A program made the translations under genes and the position numbers. Below, piece after piece: positions 36,829 to 48,100 of a DNA stretch of 60,000 nucleotides (positions within the stretch are counted from its first letter, which is position 1; each line of letters opens with the position of its first letter). Under the pieces are notes generated by a model. That model saw nothing but the letters and a program-made list of their open reading frames with translations. It was not told where the DNA came from and did not search any database. This stretch comes from Membranipora membranacea (Eukaryota > Bryozoa > Gymnolaemata > Cheilostomatida > Membraniporidae): assembly GCA_914767715.1 (NCBI GenBank), contig OU612067.1, positions 5,396,001 through 5,456,000 on the forward strand, given 5' to 3'.

Positions 36829-36865
<37 letters not shown>

Positions 36866-36869
36866 TCAG

Positions 36870-37862
36870 GCTTGGTAGCGATAAGAATGAATTGAAATAC
36901 TATAAAACTAAGTAGTTGCACCTACATATAGAACAAACACGGTTGCTGCCGTTTGTGCGATGACTTTCCTTGCCATATCATTGATCATGGATGTTTCATT
37001 TTTACCACAAAACATAAAGAGACAGAATGTAGAGAGAAGTTTGTAGTCCCTCAGTTCCATCGAGATTTTTTTTAAATGATATAGACAAAAGAAATGATTT
37101 TTTTGCAATGCTTTGATGAAACATTTCATCTTACTATAACCATTTACTTGGTTGTTATGAGACAGGAATTTACTGCATAGATCACTGATATCATCAGGGA
37201 CACATAAATAATCGGCCTGACTTGTTTACTTGGTACACAGCATCTCAACGGGTAATAACTGATCATCATTCTCGAAGCAAGTAGCTAAACACTTTTCTTT
37301 TAGCAATCAAATCTCATTTGTTGAGATTGTGGCAATACATGTTTTTTCAGGGAATAGCTGTGTTTTTTGGCATTCTACTCAACCGGCTCCAACAGCTACT
37401 ACCTACTCAAAAGTAAGTTATCTTTTGGTTTTCTATTCTTTAGCTTTTCAAAGGTAAGCACAATCCAGAAAGTTTATGCATGGTTATTCTCAGGTCTCTT
37501 TAAAAAATCCAGATAATAGAAAAAGAAACTTTCGGTTGCTGAGTTGGTCTTATTAACCATGATCAGGTCAAGTTGATATCTTTATACATGATATGGCCTT
37601 GGCAGTAGTCAGGCTCTCCAGGACTCTTGCTCCCATCCGATGGCCCCCTGGCCACGTGCAGAGAAGACTTTGACCTTCACTTACCTTCACTTATGGGACC
37701 CTCACTTATCTCCACTTTGCCTTCACTTACTTTGGCAATGAAGCAGGAATATGGTTGTGAGCTCAATATTAATTTTTTGTTTTGCTCATTTAGATAGACA
37801 AGCAGCAATCACAGACGTATATTATTTTCTATAAACAATATTGTGCAATGTTCTATTTTTAG
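36870..37862. other. Upstream flank of copy I
   Basis: Sequence near 37,010-37,060 is repeated upstream of copy J near 42,215-42,260. A possible untranslated exon ends at CTCAAAA|GTAAGT near 37,412. Nothing else stands out. Confidence 0.4.
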
Positions 37863-39293
37863 AATTAAAGCCTTTCAACCGCAGATGAAGCATGTCAGAG
37901 GATAGGGTTATTCTTGGAGTTATTCTTGAGGTGGCTCAGTTGGTTAGAGCGCCGGACTTCAACACACAAGTGTTGAAGGTCGTGGGTACGAATCCCACTG
38001 CAGTCCATCTTCTACTGGGGATTGGTTGGTCCCCCAGGTGTGCTCCGACCTGCCTGCAAACAGAGAGCAAATTGGCGCAGATATTGCGGCCTCGCCAATA
38101 AGGCAATAATATTTCGCCGCTCATGCCTCGGGATAGGCGAGTGATAAGACATCGGATTTTAATCAACCTTTTAATCAACCTTCTATACCAGTCATGGTGG
38201 TTTGTGTTGGATTAATAGTCTTACGAATCATCTACAAATGATGTGATAAGAAGTAAGTGATGGATGATGCCTCGATCATTGGTGTTGGTTAAACATTTTG
38301 TGGTTGGAGACCCACCCATTACAGGTTGAACATTTTTGGTAAAAATCACAGAGTAAGGATTATCCTTACTCTGTGATTAAATGTTTATAGCCATTTTTAG
38401 CTGTCGTAACATTTTTTAGCTGTCGTAACATTAAGAATTCATCTTACACTGCAAGTGAGCATCATCATCTCCAACAAACATCTGCCTCTTGGCAACAACA
38501 ATCTCAACAACACACATAGCAAAATAATGGACCAACAGTCATACGACAACCATTTTATATGATAAGAACCTATGTTACCGCTACACAAAATACAGCTCCA
38601 CATACACCAAACACAACTACAGCTCCAAGAACAGCTCTAACTCCAACAAAAGCTACAGATACAGCTCTGAGGTCTGTCCCAGCGGACCTAAGTCTTCGAA
38701 TTCAGCAGCTGAGGAACCAATTGTACAGTCTTGAAGCTTTGGCAGTGGCTCACCTAACAGGTAAATTAAATAAAGCTCACAACTAGGTAATATTGTATGG
38801 TGCACATCAAGTGCTAAATTTATGCTGACCTGAGGTTTGCGTGTATTCAAATAAGGAGAGTATCGAATCCTAGTGGCAGTTCTCCGGGCTCGTACAGTCA
38901 TCTGCTAACCACAGATATTAATCTTACTTGTGTAGGAGGGGACAATTTCCGTTTAGATCCATTTTTCTTGATCAAAAGAGCTTGGAAAATTTTGCATAAC
39001 TGCACCAAAACTTACTGCCTAAATTTAGAATAATTTGGTCAGCTTGTAGTCTTTAATAGCACTCCAGCCCTTTAAACATTTGCAACTGAAGAATAGCCCA
39101 GAGAAGTGAGGCAGACTAGGAGATCATTCAATAAATTTGCACATTGGTTTTTGCAGGTACAGTAGATAGAAGTGGTGTACCAGTTTCCACATCAGATACA
39201 GAAAGGTTACCATAATATGAGGCAGCTCTACACGTGATACAACTTAAAGCCTCAAACCAAAATGGATTGACTGAAAATTGACGACAGATGAGT
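37863..39293 (+). pseudogene. Copy I of the LPSYE family, with a SINE in its membrane-segment exon
   Basis: Exon 1 starts at 37,863 after TATTTTTAG, has ATG at 37,892 and codes MSEDRVILGVILE. It is then interrupted at about 37,931 by a tRNA-derived SINE and resumes near 38,184 with IPVMVVCVGLIVL, an in-frame TGA, and CDK before GTAAGT. Exon 2 (38,420-38,760) is of correct phase but has TAG at 38,517-38,519, where copy J has CAG. The helix IQQLRNQLYSLEALAVAHL is intact. The last exon starts near 39,159 and has LP-stop-YEAA, a TCA to TAA change within the LPSYE motif itself. Four independent breaks make it a clear pseudogene. Confidence 0.8.
37931..38180 (+). mobile_element. tRNA-derived SINE inside copy I exon
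   Basis: The head GTGGCTCAGTTGGTTAGAGC (A box) and GGGTACGAATCCCAC (B box) look like a tRNA. The body contains CAGGTGTGCTCC and TGCAAACAGAGAGCAAAT, and the tail ends in repeated TTAATCAACC. A second copy lies at 55,690-55,935 (minus). The shared head, body and tail show it is a family, not a chance tRNA. Confidence 0.88.
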
Positions 39294-39425
39294 AAGGTAG
39301 CCTGGGCAGGCTGTCTTGGTTACTGGTTATACACGATTGAAATATCCATCTGGTGTGAGAAGGAAGGTAACCATCACTGGACATCTATATGCTGAAACAA
39401 AGGTGGTTTGGTTCTGCACATCAGC

Positions 39426-39493
39426 ACCATGATGGCCGAGTGGTTAAGATCCAATGGATGACTTTCCGCGTGGGTTCGAACCCCACTCATGGT
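39426..39493 (+). tRNA. tRNA-Ser-like sequence, probably a pseudo-tRNA
   Basis: ACCATGA and TCATGGT would form a perfect 7-bp acceptor stem. TGGCCGAGTGG fits the A box, and GTGGG-TTCGAAC-CCCAC is a perfect T arm. The total of 68 nt is too short for tRNA-Ser, and the anticodon arm is collapsed to ATCC-AAT-GGAT. The copy J block has the same sequence (about 45,101-45,149) with the A box lost. It is likely a decayed tRNA or SINE head carried along by the I/J duplication. Confidence 0.5.
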
Positions 39494-39499
39494 ATGACA

Positions 39500-42400
39500 G
39501 TTTTGGCAACGCTTTCGTCAGAAGTTGATTTGGGTACAATAAATAATTCTGAAAAAATTAGGGTTGAAGGCATGTTGGCGTTACCGCTATAGACATGAGG
39601 TACGTCCATCCTGAACTCACAACAGACCACCATTGCAGCCCAATGATTTTGATGATGGTTTTTTCACATGTAGCATTTAACTAAGGATGGTTGTTTGGTC
39701 AAAGCCGCACTATCTCTGTACTATGCTATTGCAGACTTACGATTTTCAGTTTTGTCCATTTTATTGCATTAGATGTGCCTTATTTATAGTGGCACAAATG
39801 ATACCAAGTTTTATAAGCACTCAGCTAAACTATACTGTCATTTTGACCTTTCATATGAAGCAACTATATTTTTTATAGAGAAATGCTGTCTTCCTGCTTC
39901 CTACCCTATTACTCTATATACAAGCTGCCAGTATTTACAACAAAAATCGTGGATATTTTGTTCTTATAATGCCAATGTGACAGCCTGGAGTAACAGTTAC
40001 TCCTTGGTGGCAGTAATGATTCCATCCATCTCAATGCTAACGGTTTTAATACCTATATTATGGTTGATTTATTTTAATATTTCTGTAAAAATAACAGGTG
40101 AGATGCCTGTTGTCTGATTTGTTTCAGTAACAACTATCAGAAACTTTCAAATTAAAGTCAAGATCAAAGTTTTGGATACTAAAAGTAAACCCACAACATG
40201 CATCGAGCAATTAAAACAGTATCTGCATTTTGTTTTTTTTTTAAATGTTGGTGGCAATTCAGGATCGGCGGCACTGGCCAACAACAGTTTGCGCACAACA
40301 ACTGACGGTCAAAGGCACAAAATGATAATAAGCCTCTTATTTCACATTATTTAGCTTTTGTTGAATAGGCATTAATATTTTGCAGATTTATCTCCTGCCA
40401 AACATACCAAGCAGGTCTAGGAGCAATCACTCGACAGTCAATATGTATAAGAATAGTAGCAACTGTAAACCGAAACGAATTCTTTTCCTCTAGCAGTAGC
40501 ATTTCATTTCATTTGCTGTTCACACTTAATAGCTCATTTATCAGGAGTGTAGTAAGTCAAAGCGCACAGAATCCCGGAAAAGACGGAAGCCAAATCCCTA
40601 TGGAGTGCCATCTGTAAAATAATAGGCCAAAAAAGATGGGTACATGTTTACTATGTAGACTTTAATTTTTGCATGGCGGTTTTTTATTTCGTCATGTCAA
40701 CTTAAATGTTCATACATTAATGTTTATTAGCTACACTATTAAGAGAATGTCAATCTTGTCAATATCTTTTGAGAATCAAAGCAAATAGGTCATAGCTTGG
40801 CTCGACACTGCACAGTAACTTTCATGGTATACACTTCTTCAGTTAAATTACTTTTTACAATGAATAAATGAATAAATGTAGGAGAGTACATGGTGGAAAG
40901 TTAGCGTCAGGAGTGCTGTGTATTTGACTTACTTGTATTTGTGTAGGAGTGTTCCCTTCTCCTCAAGTAAATCTGTAATTAAGTTTCTAGCTTCTGCCTC
41001 TCTAATCCACGTTTATTGCAATGCTTCTCCTGCGCGCATCCGGATATAGTCCGAGTCTCCGTCTCTTGCTACTCCCTTTCACCTGCTGTCTGGATCCCTT
41101 ATGCTGATATCCGGTTCCGCCACAAGGAGAATTAGCAAACAGCAAATGCTAGCAATAATTTATTATTTAAGCCCTAGCAACTTGTTCAATATTTTTGCCC
41201 TGCTGCATATTAGCTCTTGATCCGTGTGGTCTCGAGTACAATGACCGAACAGCGAACATTGAGATACAGCAAGTGCTTGATCTCCTCAACCAGACGAGCC
41301 AAGAGTACATGTGTAATATAGAAAATAACACAGAGCACTGCCTTAATGGTGTGATGGCAAGTTACAAACCAACAACTGCTCCTCGAAGGTCAACTCGACT
41401 GGCCCAGAAACCAAGACCAAGGGCACGCACCGCACTGAGGGCAAACTCTCCATTTTTATGTTACATGTGAGATTTTGCTTCTCTTTTTAATTTCAATATG
41501 CAAAATAGTGCAAACTTTTTTCGCATTTTTCTGATTGAAGATCATTAGTAGATTTTTTTATTTTATTATCAAAAGATTTGTGATCAACAAATAAAGCCTG
41601 ATATATATACATTATAGAACTCAGATAAGTGTTTCAAGACATAGCAGAATGTACACTTTTGATTTTTGGCAATAGGTCTGCTGCTATGTGCTGGGTTTTC
41701 GGTAGTAATAATAGCATAGATATAAATAACGGAACATTTATACATTTATGAAAGATTAGGCTGTAAAGCTTATAGGCTTGCTTAGATTTCGCCTGCATTT
41801 GAGTTCAATCCCCTTCCACCGATAAGCCGCGGCTGACTAATAGGGGGAAATGATTCCGAAGGCAGGCAAACTGGACCAAACTTGGTCTAATTAGGCCCTC
41901 CCTGATCTAAGGCTTACTAAACTCACAGAGAACCATTTCTATCACAACTACAATATGAAAACAGATGGATGATCCTAGAACCTATTTATCAGAAGAGTGG
42001 AAAAATCCACTTTCTCCGACCAACATGACGAACCAATAATTCTGTTAAAATTGGAATTCTTTACCAAGTTAATAGTTCCAAATTTCCAAAAAGGTAACAC
42101 AAACATCCCCCTACTTTCTTTTTTCAACTCCCAACTTCCCACTCCCCCCCCCCCCAACCTCTACCTCAAGGAATAGCATACGACGTCAACCCTGCGTTAA
42201 AATTTGTCAATCAATCACAAAGAGACAGAATGTAGGGGGAAGTTTGTAGTACCTCAGTCCCAGTCTCAGTGCCGTATTCGGCGCCAAGTTGCGCTCAGTT
42301 TGTAGTCCAATCAAAACCATAGTCTTGAATGCTTGGTTAAATTACTTTGATTTTGATGGTTCATGTATCTTTCCCTACCTCCAATTATGTATGTTGTGAT

Positions 42401-43340
42401 TAGAGCAGAAAAACATAGATGAGTCACGATTTTTAGACTTGCTCTAATGGTAATACACCTGTAATTGGGTGAAGGTCAACTTGTTGCACCCATCCTCCAA
42501 AATAAAATGATTAGTATGCTGATGACAGATGAGGCTGCAGCCAATTCAAAAGCACTGCTATCAGTGATATTGAACCCTGTTAATATTTTCAGGTGTATTT
42601 GCAATGGAAATTTATTGAATTAAAGTTTGAAATTCTTTTTGCAAAATTATTTTTGGAAGATCAATGCATACGGATTGGCTAATGTAAATTAGACCGGAAA
42701 TGTGTGCAAAATGCAATGGTCTTATATATGAGGCCACTAAAAAATTCTGACAACCGTTTTTCAACCCATAGTCACCAATATGGAAGCCCAGGAGCATACC
42801 ATCATTTTGAGTGGTCTGGTTAAAGAATTGAAAGAACCTGAAGCAGGCCTATTGAGGTGACAAGTCAACATAGTTTGCATGTAAAGCAATGGGGAAATAA
42901 ATAGAGGTGTTGGACCAATACTACAGAGTTGTACCACTGTTCTCTCCACACTTGAGACAACACGAAACTCTTTATACGTAAAACTATCCAATTTTTGATT
43001 CTCATTGTCGTTTTTACTGATCACCCCAATCTTAGCATGTTAGCTCTTGCTTGGAGGGGGATCTCAGACAGGTTTCCACAGCTTACCGAGACATGCTTCC
43101 CATATCTGTGATGTCAGTTTTTTCAGTCTGACACTTTTTCTTTTTTTTCATCTCTTCCTAAATATGTCACTTTCAGATTAGTTTTCAACTGAGATGAATT
43201 TTGGTGCGCATGTTTAATAGAACAGGTTAAACTTTTATGGTAAAGTCATGGCAGAGTTTTTCTGATCTTTCACATCAAATTCATAATTATGAAGCATAAG
43301 GCCACAGACAAATGTAATTATGTAATCCTCATTGCTCATT
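39500..43340. other. Flank of copy I and spacer to copy J
   Basis: 39,680-40,450 is repeated in diverged form at 45,490-45,960 and 47,850-48,070, which marks the tandem I/J duplication. A 91-codon frame ends at 41,470; an exon at 41,214-41,466 (acceptor ATATTAG, donor CAT|GTGAGA) is conceivable, with an Arg/Pro-rich C-terminus, but I do not recognise it and found no partner exons. A C-run near 42,150 is followed by GGAATAGCATA, as near 54,466. Confidence 0.35.
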
Positions 43341-43346
43341 TGTTAG

Positions 43347-44396
43347 ATGTCATAATTTTAAGAATACATCTATCACTGCAAATGAGCATCCTCTCCAGCA
43401 AACATCTGCCTCTCGGCACCAACAATCTCATCAACAGACCCAGCAAACTAGTAGACCAGCAGTCATACAACAGCCGTTTTATATGGTAGGAACCTATGTG
43501 AGTGCTACTCAAAATACAGCCCCACATATTTCAAACACAGCTCCAACAACAGCTACAAATACTACACAACAAACTGCTCAAACAACAGCTCAACATACAA
43601 CTACATTTACAGCTCCAGGTTCAGTCCCATTAGACCTGCGGCTTCGAAATTCAGCAGCTAAGGAACCAATTGTACAGTTAAGAAGCTTTGGCAGAGGCTC
43701 ACCTGACAGGTATATAATTTAATAAAGCTCTTATTGAGTCAAAACTAGTTATACATTGTGTGGCGCACACCAAGTGCCAAATTCATGATTACCTGAGGTT
43801 TGCGCACAATCGAATAAGGGGAGTCGCAAATCCCCATGCCCTGACCCATCAGTACTGTGATCCCTGCTGCTATGATAGTGTTACCTGGAAACATGCAACC
43901 CACAGTTATCACGAACCAAAGGTTGAAGCATTTTATATACATATATATATATATAGTCAGGCATAAATTGCCACTCGCATGATATAAATGATTCAGTGTC
44001 AGTGTGAAATTTTGAGTTTCTCCATAAACGCTAGTGAAAATTGCAGTTCTCTGGGCTTGTACAGTCAGCTGTAAGCCATACATATTTATCATAGTTGTGC
44101 AGGATTTCTAATCAAAAGAGCTTGGAAAATCTTCATTGTTTAATTTTTGAATTACTGCAGCAGAATTAGCTGCCTGAGTTTGGAATGAATTGGTCAGCTT
44201 GCGGACTTTAATAGCATTCCAGCTCTTTTAATATTTTCTACTCAAACATAGCCTGGAGAAGTTAGGCACACACGTAAATCATTCAATAAATTTGAATCTT
44301 TGTTTTTGCAGGTACAGTAGACAGTAGTGGTGTAATGGTTTCCACATCAGATACAGAGAGGTTACCATCATATGAGGCAGCTCTACACATGATATA
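43347..44396 (+). pseudogene. Copy J of the LPSYE family, first exon missing and frameshifted
   Basis: Exon 2 (43,347-43,709) begins after TTTGTTAG. It codes a Gln/Thr-rich linker containing many TAPTTATNTTQQ-like runs. It then gains one A in CGAAATTCAG against CGAATTCAG of copy I, so the helix codons are out of frame; the exon length (363 nt) confirms the shift. The last exon, from near 44,312, reads LPSYEAALHMI then TAA (44,394-44,396), earlier than copy I. I find no membrane-segment exon upstream. A 675-bp foldback element begins seven bases after this stop. Confidence 0.75.
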
Positions 44397-44402
44397 ACTT
44401 AA

Positions 44403-45077
44403 AGGGATAATACACTTCTGATCTCTGTTTGGCAGCCAATGGAGCACAGAAAAAATGTATGTACATACAAAAACTCCTTATTTGTAATTCAAAACCCCTT
44501 GTTCTGCTCAAATGTGCATTTTAAATTGTAGTTGTGCATCTCCAACAAGAAATAAGACAACTAACAGAATTGCTTGTGATCTGAAAAAAGCTGATTTTGT
44601 GAGCAGTTGTGTGCTCCTACCTCTTGGTTAGTGTTTCAATTGTCCAGATACTCAAAGTGCGCATGTGCAATAAGGATGACCTTTTGACTTTAGCTTGTTA
44701 TTTTCTAACAGCCCAGCTTAACACTTTTATTACCATATCCGGTTATGGTAGTAAAAGTGTTAAGCTGGGCTGTTAGAAAATAACAAGCTAAAGTCAAAAG
44801 GTCATCCTTATTGCACATGCGCACTTTGAGTATCTGGACAATTGAAACACTAACCAAGAGGTAGGAGCACACAACTGCTCACAACATCAGCTTTTTTCAG
44901 ATCACAAGCAATTCTGTTAGTTGTCTTATTTCTTGTTGGAGATGCACAACTACAATTTAGAATGCACATTTGAGCAGAACAAGGGGTTTTGAATTACAAA
45001 TAAGGAGTTTTTGTATGTACATACATTTTTCTGTGCTCCATTGGCTGCCAAACAGAGATCAGAAGTGTATTATCCCT
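44403..45077. mobile_element. 675-bp near-perfect foldback element flanked by TTAA
   Basis: The ends AGGGATAATACACTTCTGAT and its complement start arms of about 330 bp that meet near 44,740 around CCATATCCGGTTATGG. TTAA flanks both sides (44,399-44,402 and 45,078-45,081). Copy I has the uninterrupted site ACTTAAAGCCTC near 39,240, so the empty site is directly visible. TTAA duplication suggests mobilisation by a piggyBac-type transposase; the element itself codes for nothing evident. The high match between arms suggests recent origin. Confidence 0.93.
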
Positions 45078-45159
45078 TTAAAGCCTCAAACAATGGACTT
45101 AAGATCCAATGGATTTATGTCCGCGTGGGTTCAAACCCCACTCATGGTATGACAGTTTT

Positions 45160-48100
45160 GGCAAAACCAGCAGGTTCTCCTTCTCTCAAAATTTATTTGG
45201 GGATAATAATGATTCAGATATGCTTAGGCTTGCAAGCAAACTGGTTCTATCGCTATGTACATGAGTTATAATATCTGTCTGAAACTCACAAGAGACTGAG
45301 CCGCAAGGGAATCCTCTATCATATCCATTTGCAATCCTCTTAAGATAGGGACAAATTTTAGAGTGACCAATTGATGTGAAAACTGAACAATCATCAGACC
45401 ACCTCTAACAGCCCAATGATAGGGGTTATTCACCAGCATTTTACTAAGATTGGTCGGTTAGCAGTCAGCAGTAGCATCATACATACTCTATGATATTGCT
45501 ATTGCTAAAATCAAACCTATGATTTTTGAGTTTCATATGTGTCCATTTTATTGCATTAGATGACCTTATTTATAAGTGGCACAAGTGCTACCGAGCTCCA
45601 CAACCACTCCTGCTAAACTATACTGACATATTATCTGCCCATATGGAGCTACTATATTTTTACAATGTGATGGAGATGCTTTCTCCTTGTTTTCTACTCT
45701 TTTGTGGACAAGCTGCCAGTATTCATTATCAAAATTTGGACATTATTTTCTTTTAATGCCAGTGTGACAGAAATAAATCCATCCACCTAAAACGCTAATG
45801 GTTTTAGTACCTACTTATTATTGGTTTTTTTCTTAAAATTTCTGACTGAAAAATGACAGGTAAAATTGTTCATTTGAACTTCATTGATATCAGTTACTAT
45901 CAGAAACCTTCACACAAGTGGCAAGAGTTTTGGAATCTATACCCATAACTTGCGTTGAGCAATAAAACAGCCATTTACGCCATCTATTAACCAATGAATG
46001 TTGGTGGCAAACTCTAATTGGCAAAATATCATCTACAAAACAGTATAGCAAAGTATATAATTACGGCCTTCTGGACATTGTAAGTTGGGTGGATAATTAC
46101 ACAATTGCACCATATACCCGATAAGAGTTACACAATCTGTGAAAATAAAAATCTTCTTTTATTTCTCGAAAATGTGATCATTAATAAGTATGTTCTCTTT
46201 ATTTATCAACTGTAGGGTTACCACTCTAAAGAACAACTCTAACTTTTATAATTACAATTTAAATTAGCTGTGGGCTTTTTGCAGCCTAATGGGTAATCTT
46301 TTGCAACTTTATTGTGGCCCTATGTCTACAAAAATTATTACACATTTATTTTTTATTTCCTGTATGTGGATGTCATAGCATTCATAGCCAGTCTTGTCAT
46401 GCTGCCATTTTTAAAGAAAAAGAAAAAAAGTGGTTGACAAGGCTATTGCATATACCCCTCTGTGGTAAGCGCAAATCAAAGATTAAAAAAAAATATTGGC
46501 CATTCTGCATCGTACCAGAGGCGTATTTTCTAAAAAATTTCACTCACTGACTTTTTAGAGATGAACATAATGATCGGGCGCAGCCCGATCCACACGGCGT
46601 AGGCGTGGCGGGGAGGGTGTGGGAGGGGCGCTTAAGCGCCCTGCCACCACGGAAATTTTTGCATATCGGTAGCAAAATAGTGCAAGCAGAGAGGTATTTC
46701 AATAGCTCACTGAGCTGTTGGGTACTTTCAGAAAACAACTCAATAGCAGTAGAAGATTACGGTAAAAATGCTCCAGTTATAAAGCACCCATTTGAAAAAA
46801 AAACTGACCTTGATGGGTTTCGATCCCACAACAATCTTATTAGCAGTGATTATTAGGCAGCCCTCTACACACTGAGCTATTCAGCCATTCACAATTTGCT
46901 GTGGGCCGTGATCGCTAATATACGCCACTGCATCGTACATGTAGCTAGGCTAGTATACATGTTAACATATTAACCAAACCAAAATATCATTTCCTAACCT
47001 CTGGCTGTTGAAATTACAACATTCTATAAAATTAAAATTGCTATTAAAACAGTCATTTTGAACAAGAAAGGCATATTTGTAACAAATTGATATCATGTTA
47101 GAAATGCTCCAGAATGTTGGCTGAATTTTTCCAGAGTGCCTCTCAAATGGCAAGCAATAGTAAAAATTTCCCCTTGCCTTTTGCTCAACCACTTGAAACT
47201 TGCTTCAGAAGATTATAATATAAAGTATTGAGTTTGCAAGTCAATGTTTTTCGCAACAGACCACAGTTTTTATTGACATATTCTTTTATTTAGTTTGTAC
47301 AAAATATACAGAGCCAAAATGTACCTCACATTCCAAATTTATGTGTGAAAGATATGTTGCTGCCTATCGAGTTGAGCCAGCGTAAAATGTGACTTTTCAA
47401 AAAAATTATAATTTAGATTAAGTAGATTAATTCTCTGATTGTCATACCCCACCCTCGTATAGGTACCATATCAAATTTGGACAAAACCGAAGTTCAAATT
47501 TAAACATTATTGGTCATATACTCCACACATATCCCTATCAGAATAATTTGTTTCATTTACTATCCACTTTTCCATTTGCTTATTACGTGAAGTAAAGCTT
47601 GGGGAGGAGGTTTCTGGTGATGCTTTGGACTCCCCTCGGACTTTTGCTTCCCCTACCATTTTTTCTAAACTACGGCCCTGACTGAGTATGAGCTTTGACA
47701 GATAACACTCATGACATATTCTGCTTTACTCCGACATGACTATAAATAGAATGGACAGGGTGAACCCTTCAACGAGACAAAGAACAGCTACCACCATTTT
47801 TGAGACTTCGTTGGTATTTGGTTACTACAAATGACCAACATACAAACAATTGTCTTAAAGAAAAGCTTCAGGTGATGCGAACTGTTTGCGTAAATATTAT
47901 GCTGCAAGTGGCACTGGCCAACAGCATTCTTATAGGAAAGCCTGACACCCAAGGCACACATGATAATAAGCCTCTCATTATTTCACATTATTTGGCTGTT
48001 GTTGAATGGGCTGCAGTACTAAGCAGAGTTATCTCCTGCTCGACATACCGATCAGGTCTAGGAGCAATCACCCGAGTGTCAAAATGGATTAGAATACTAA

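Larger units (their letters stand above)
27845..36861. repeat. Right arm of the large inverted repeat
   Basis: Reverse complement of 3,010-9,775. It carries copies G and H on the plus strand. It is longer than the left arm because of a 1.1-kb TIR insertion (34,271-35,384) and about 1.9 kb of sequence at 31,085-33,000 that replaces about 120 bp of the left arm. The outer end carries an (AT)n run at 36,832-36,861. Confidence 0.9.

Noticed and set aside
36832-36861. (AT)n run at the outer end of the right arm
   Set aside because: An ordinary microsatellite; it may mark the arm boundary but shows nothing further.
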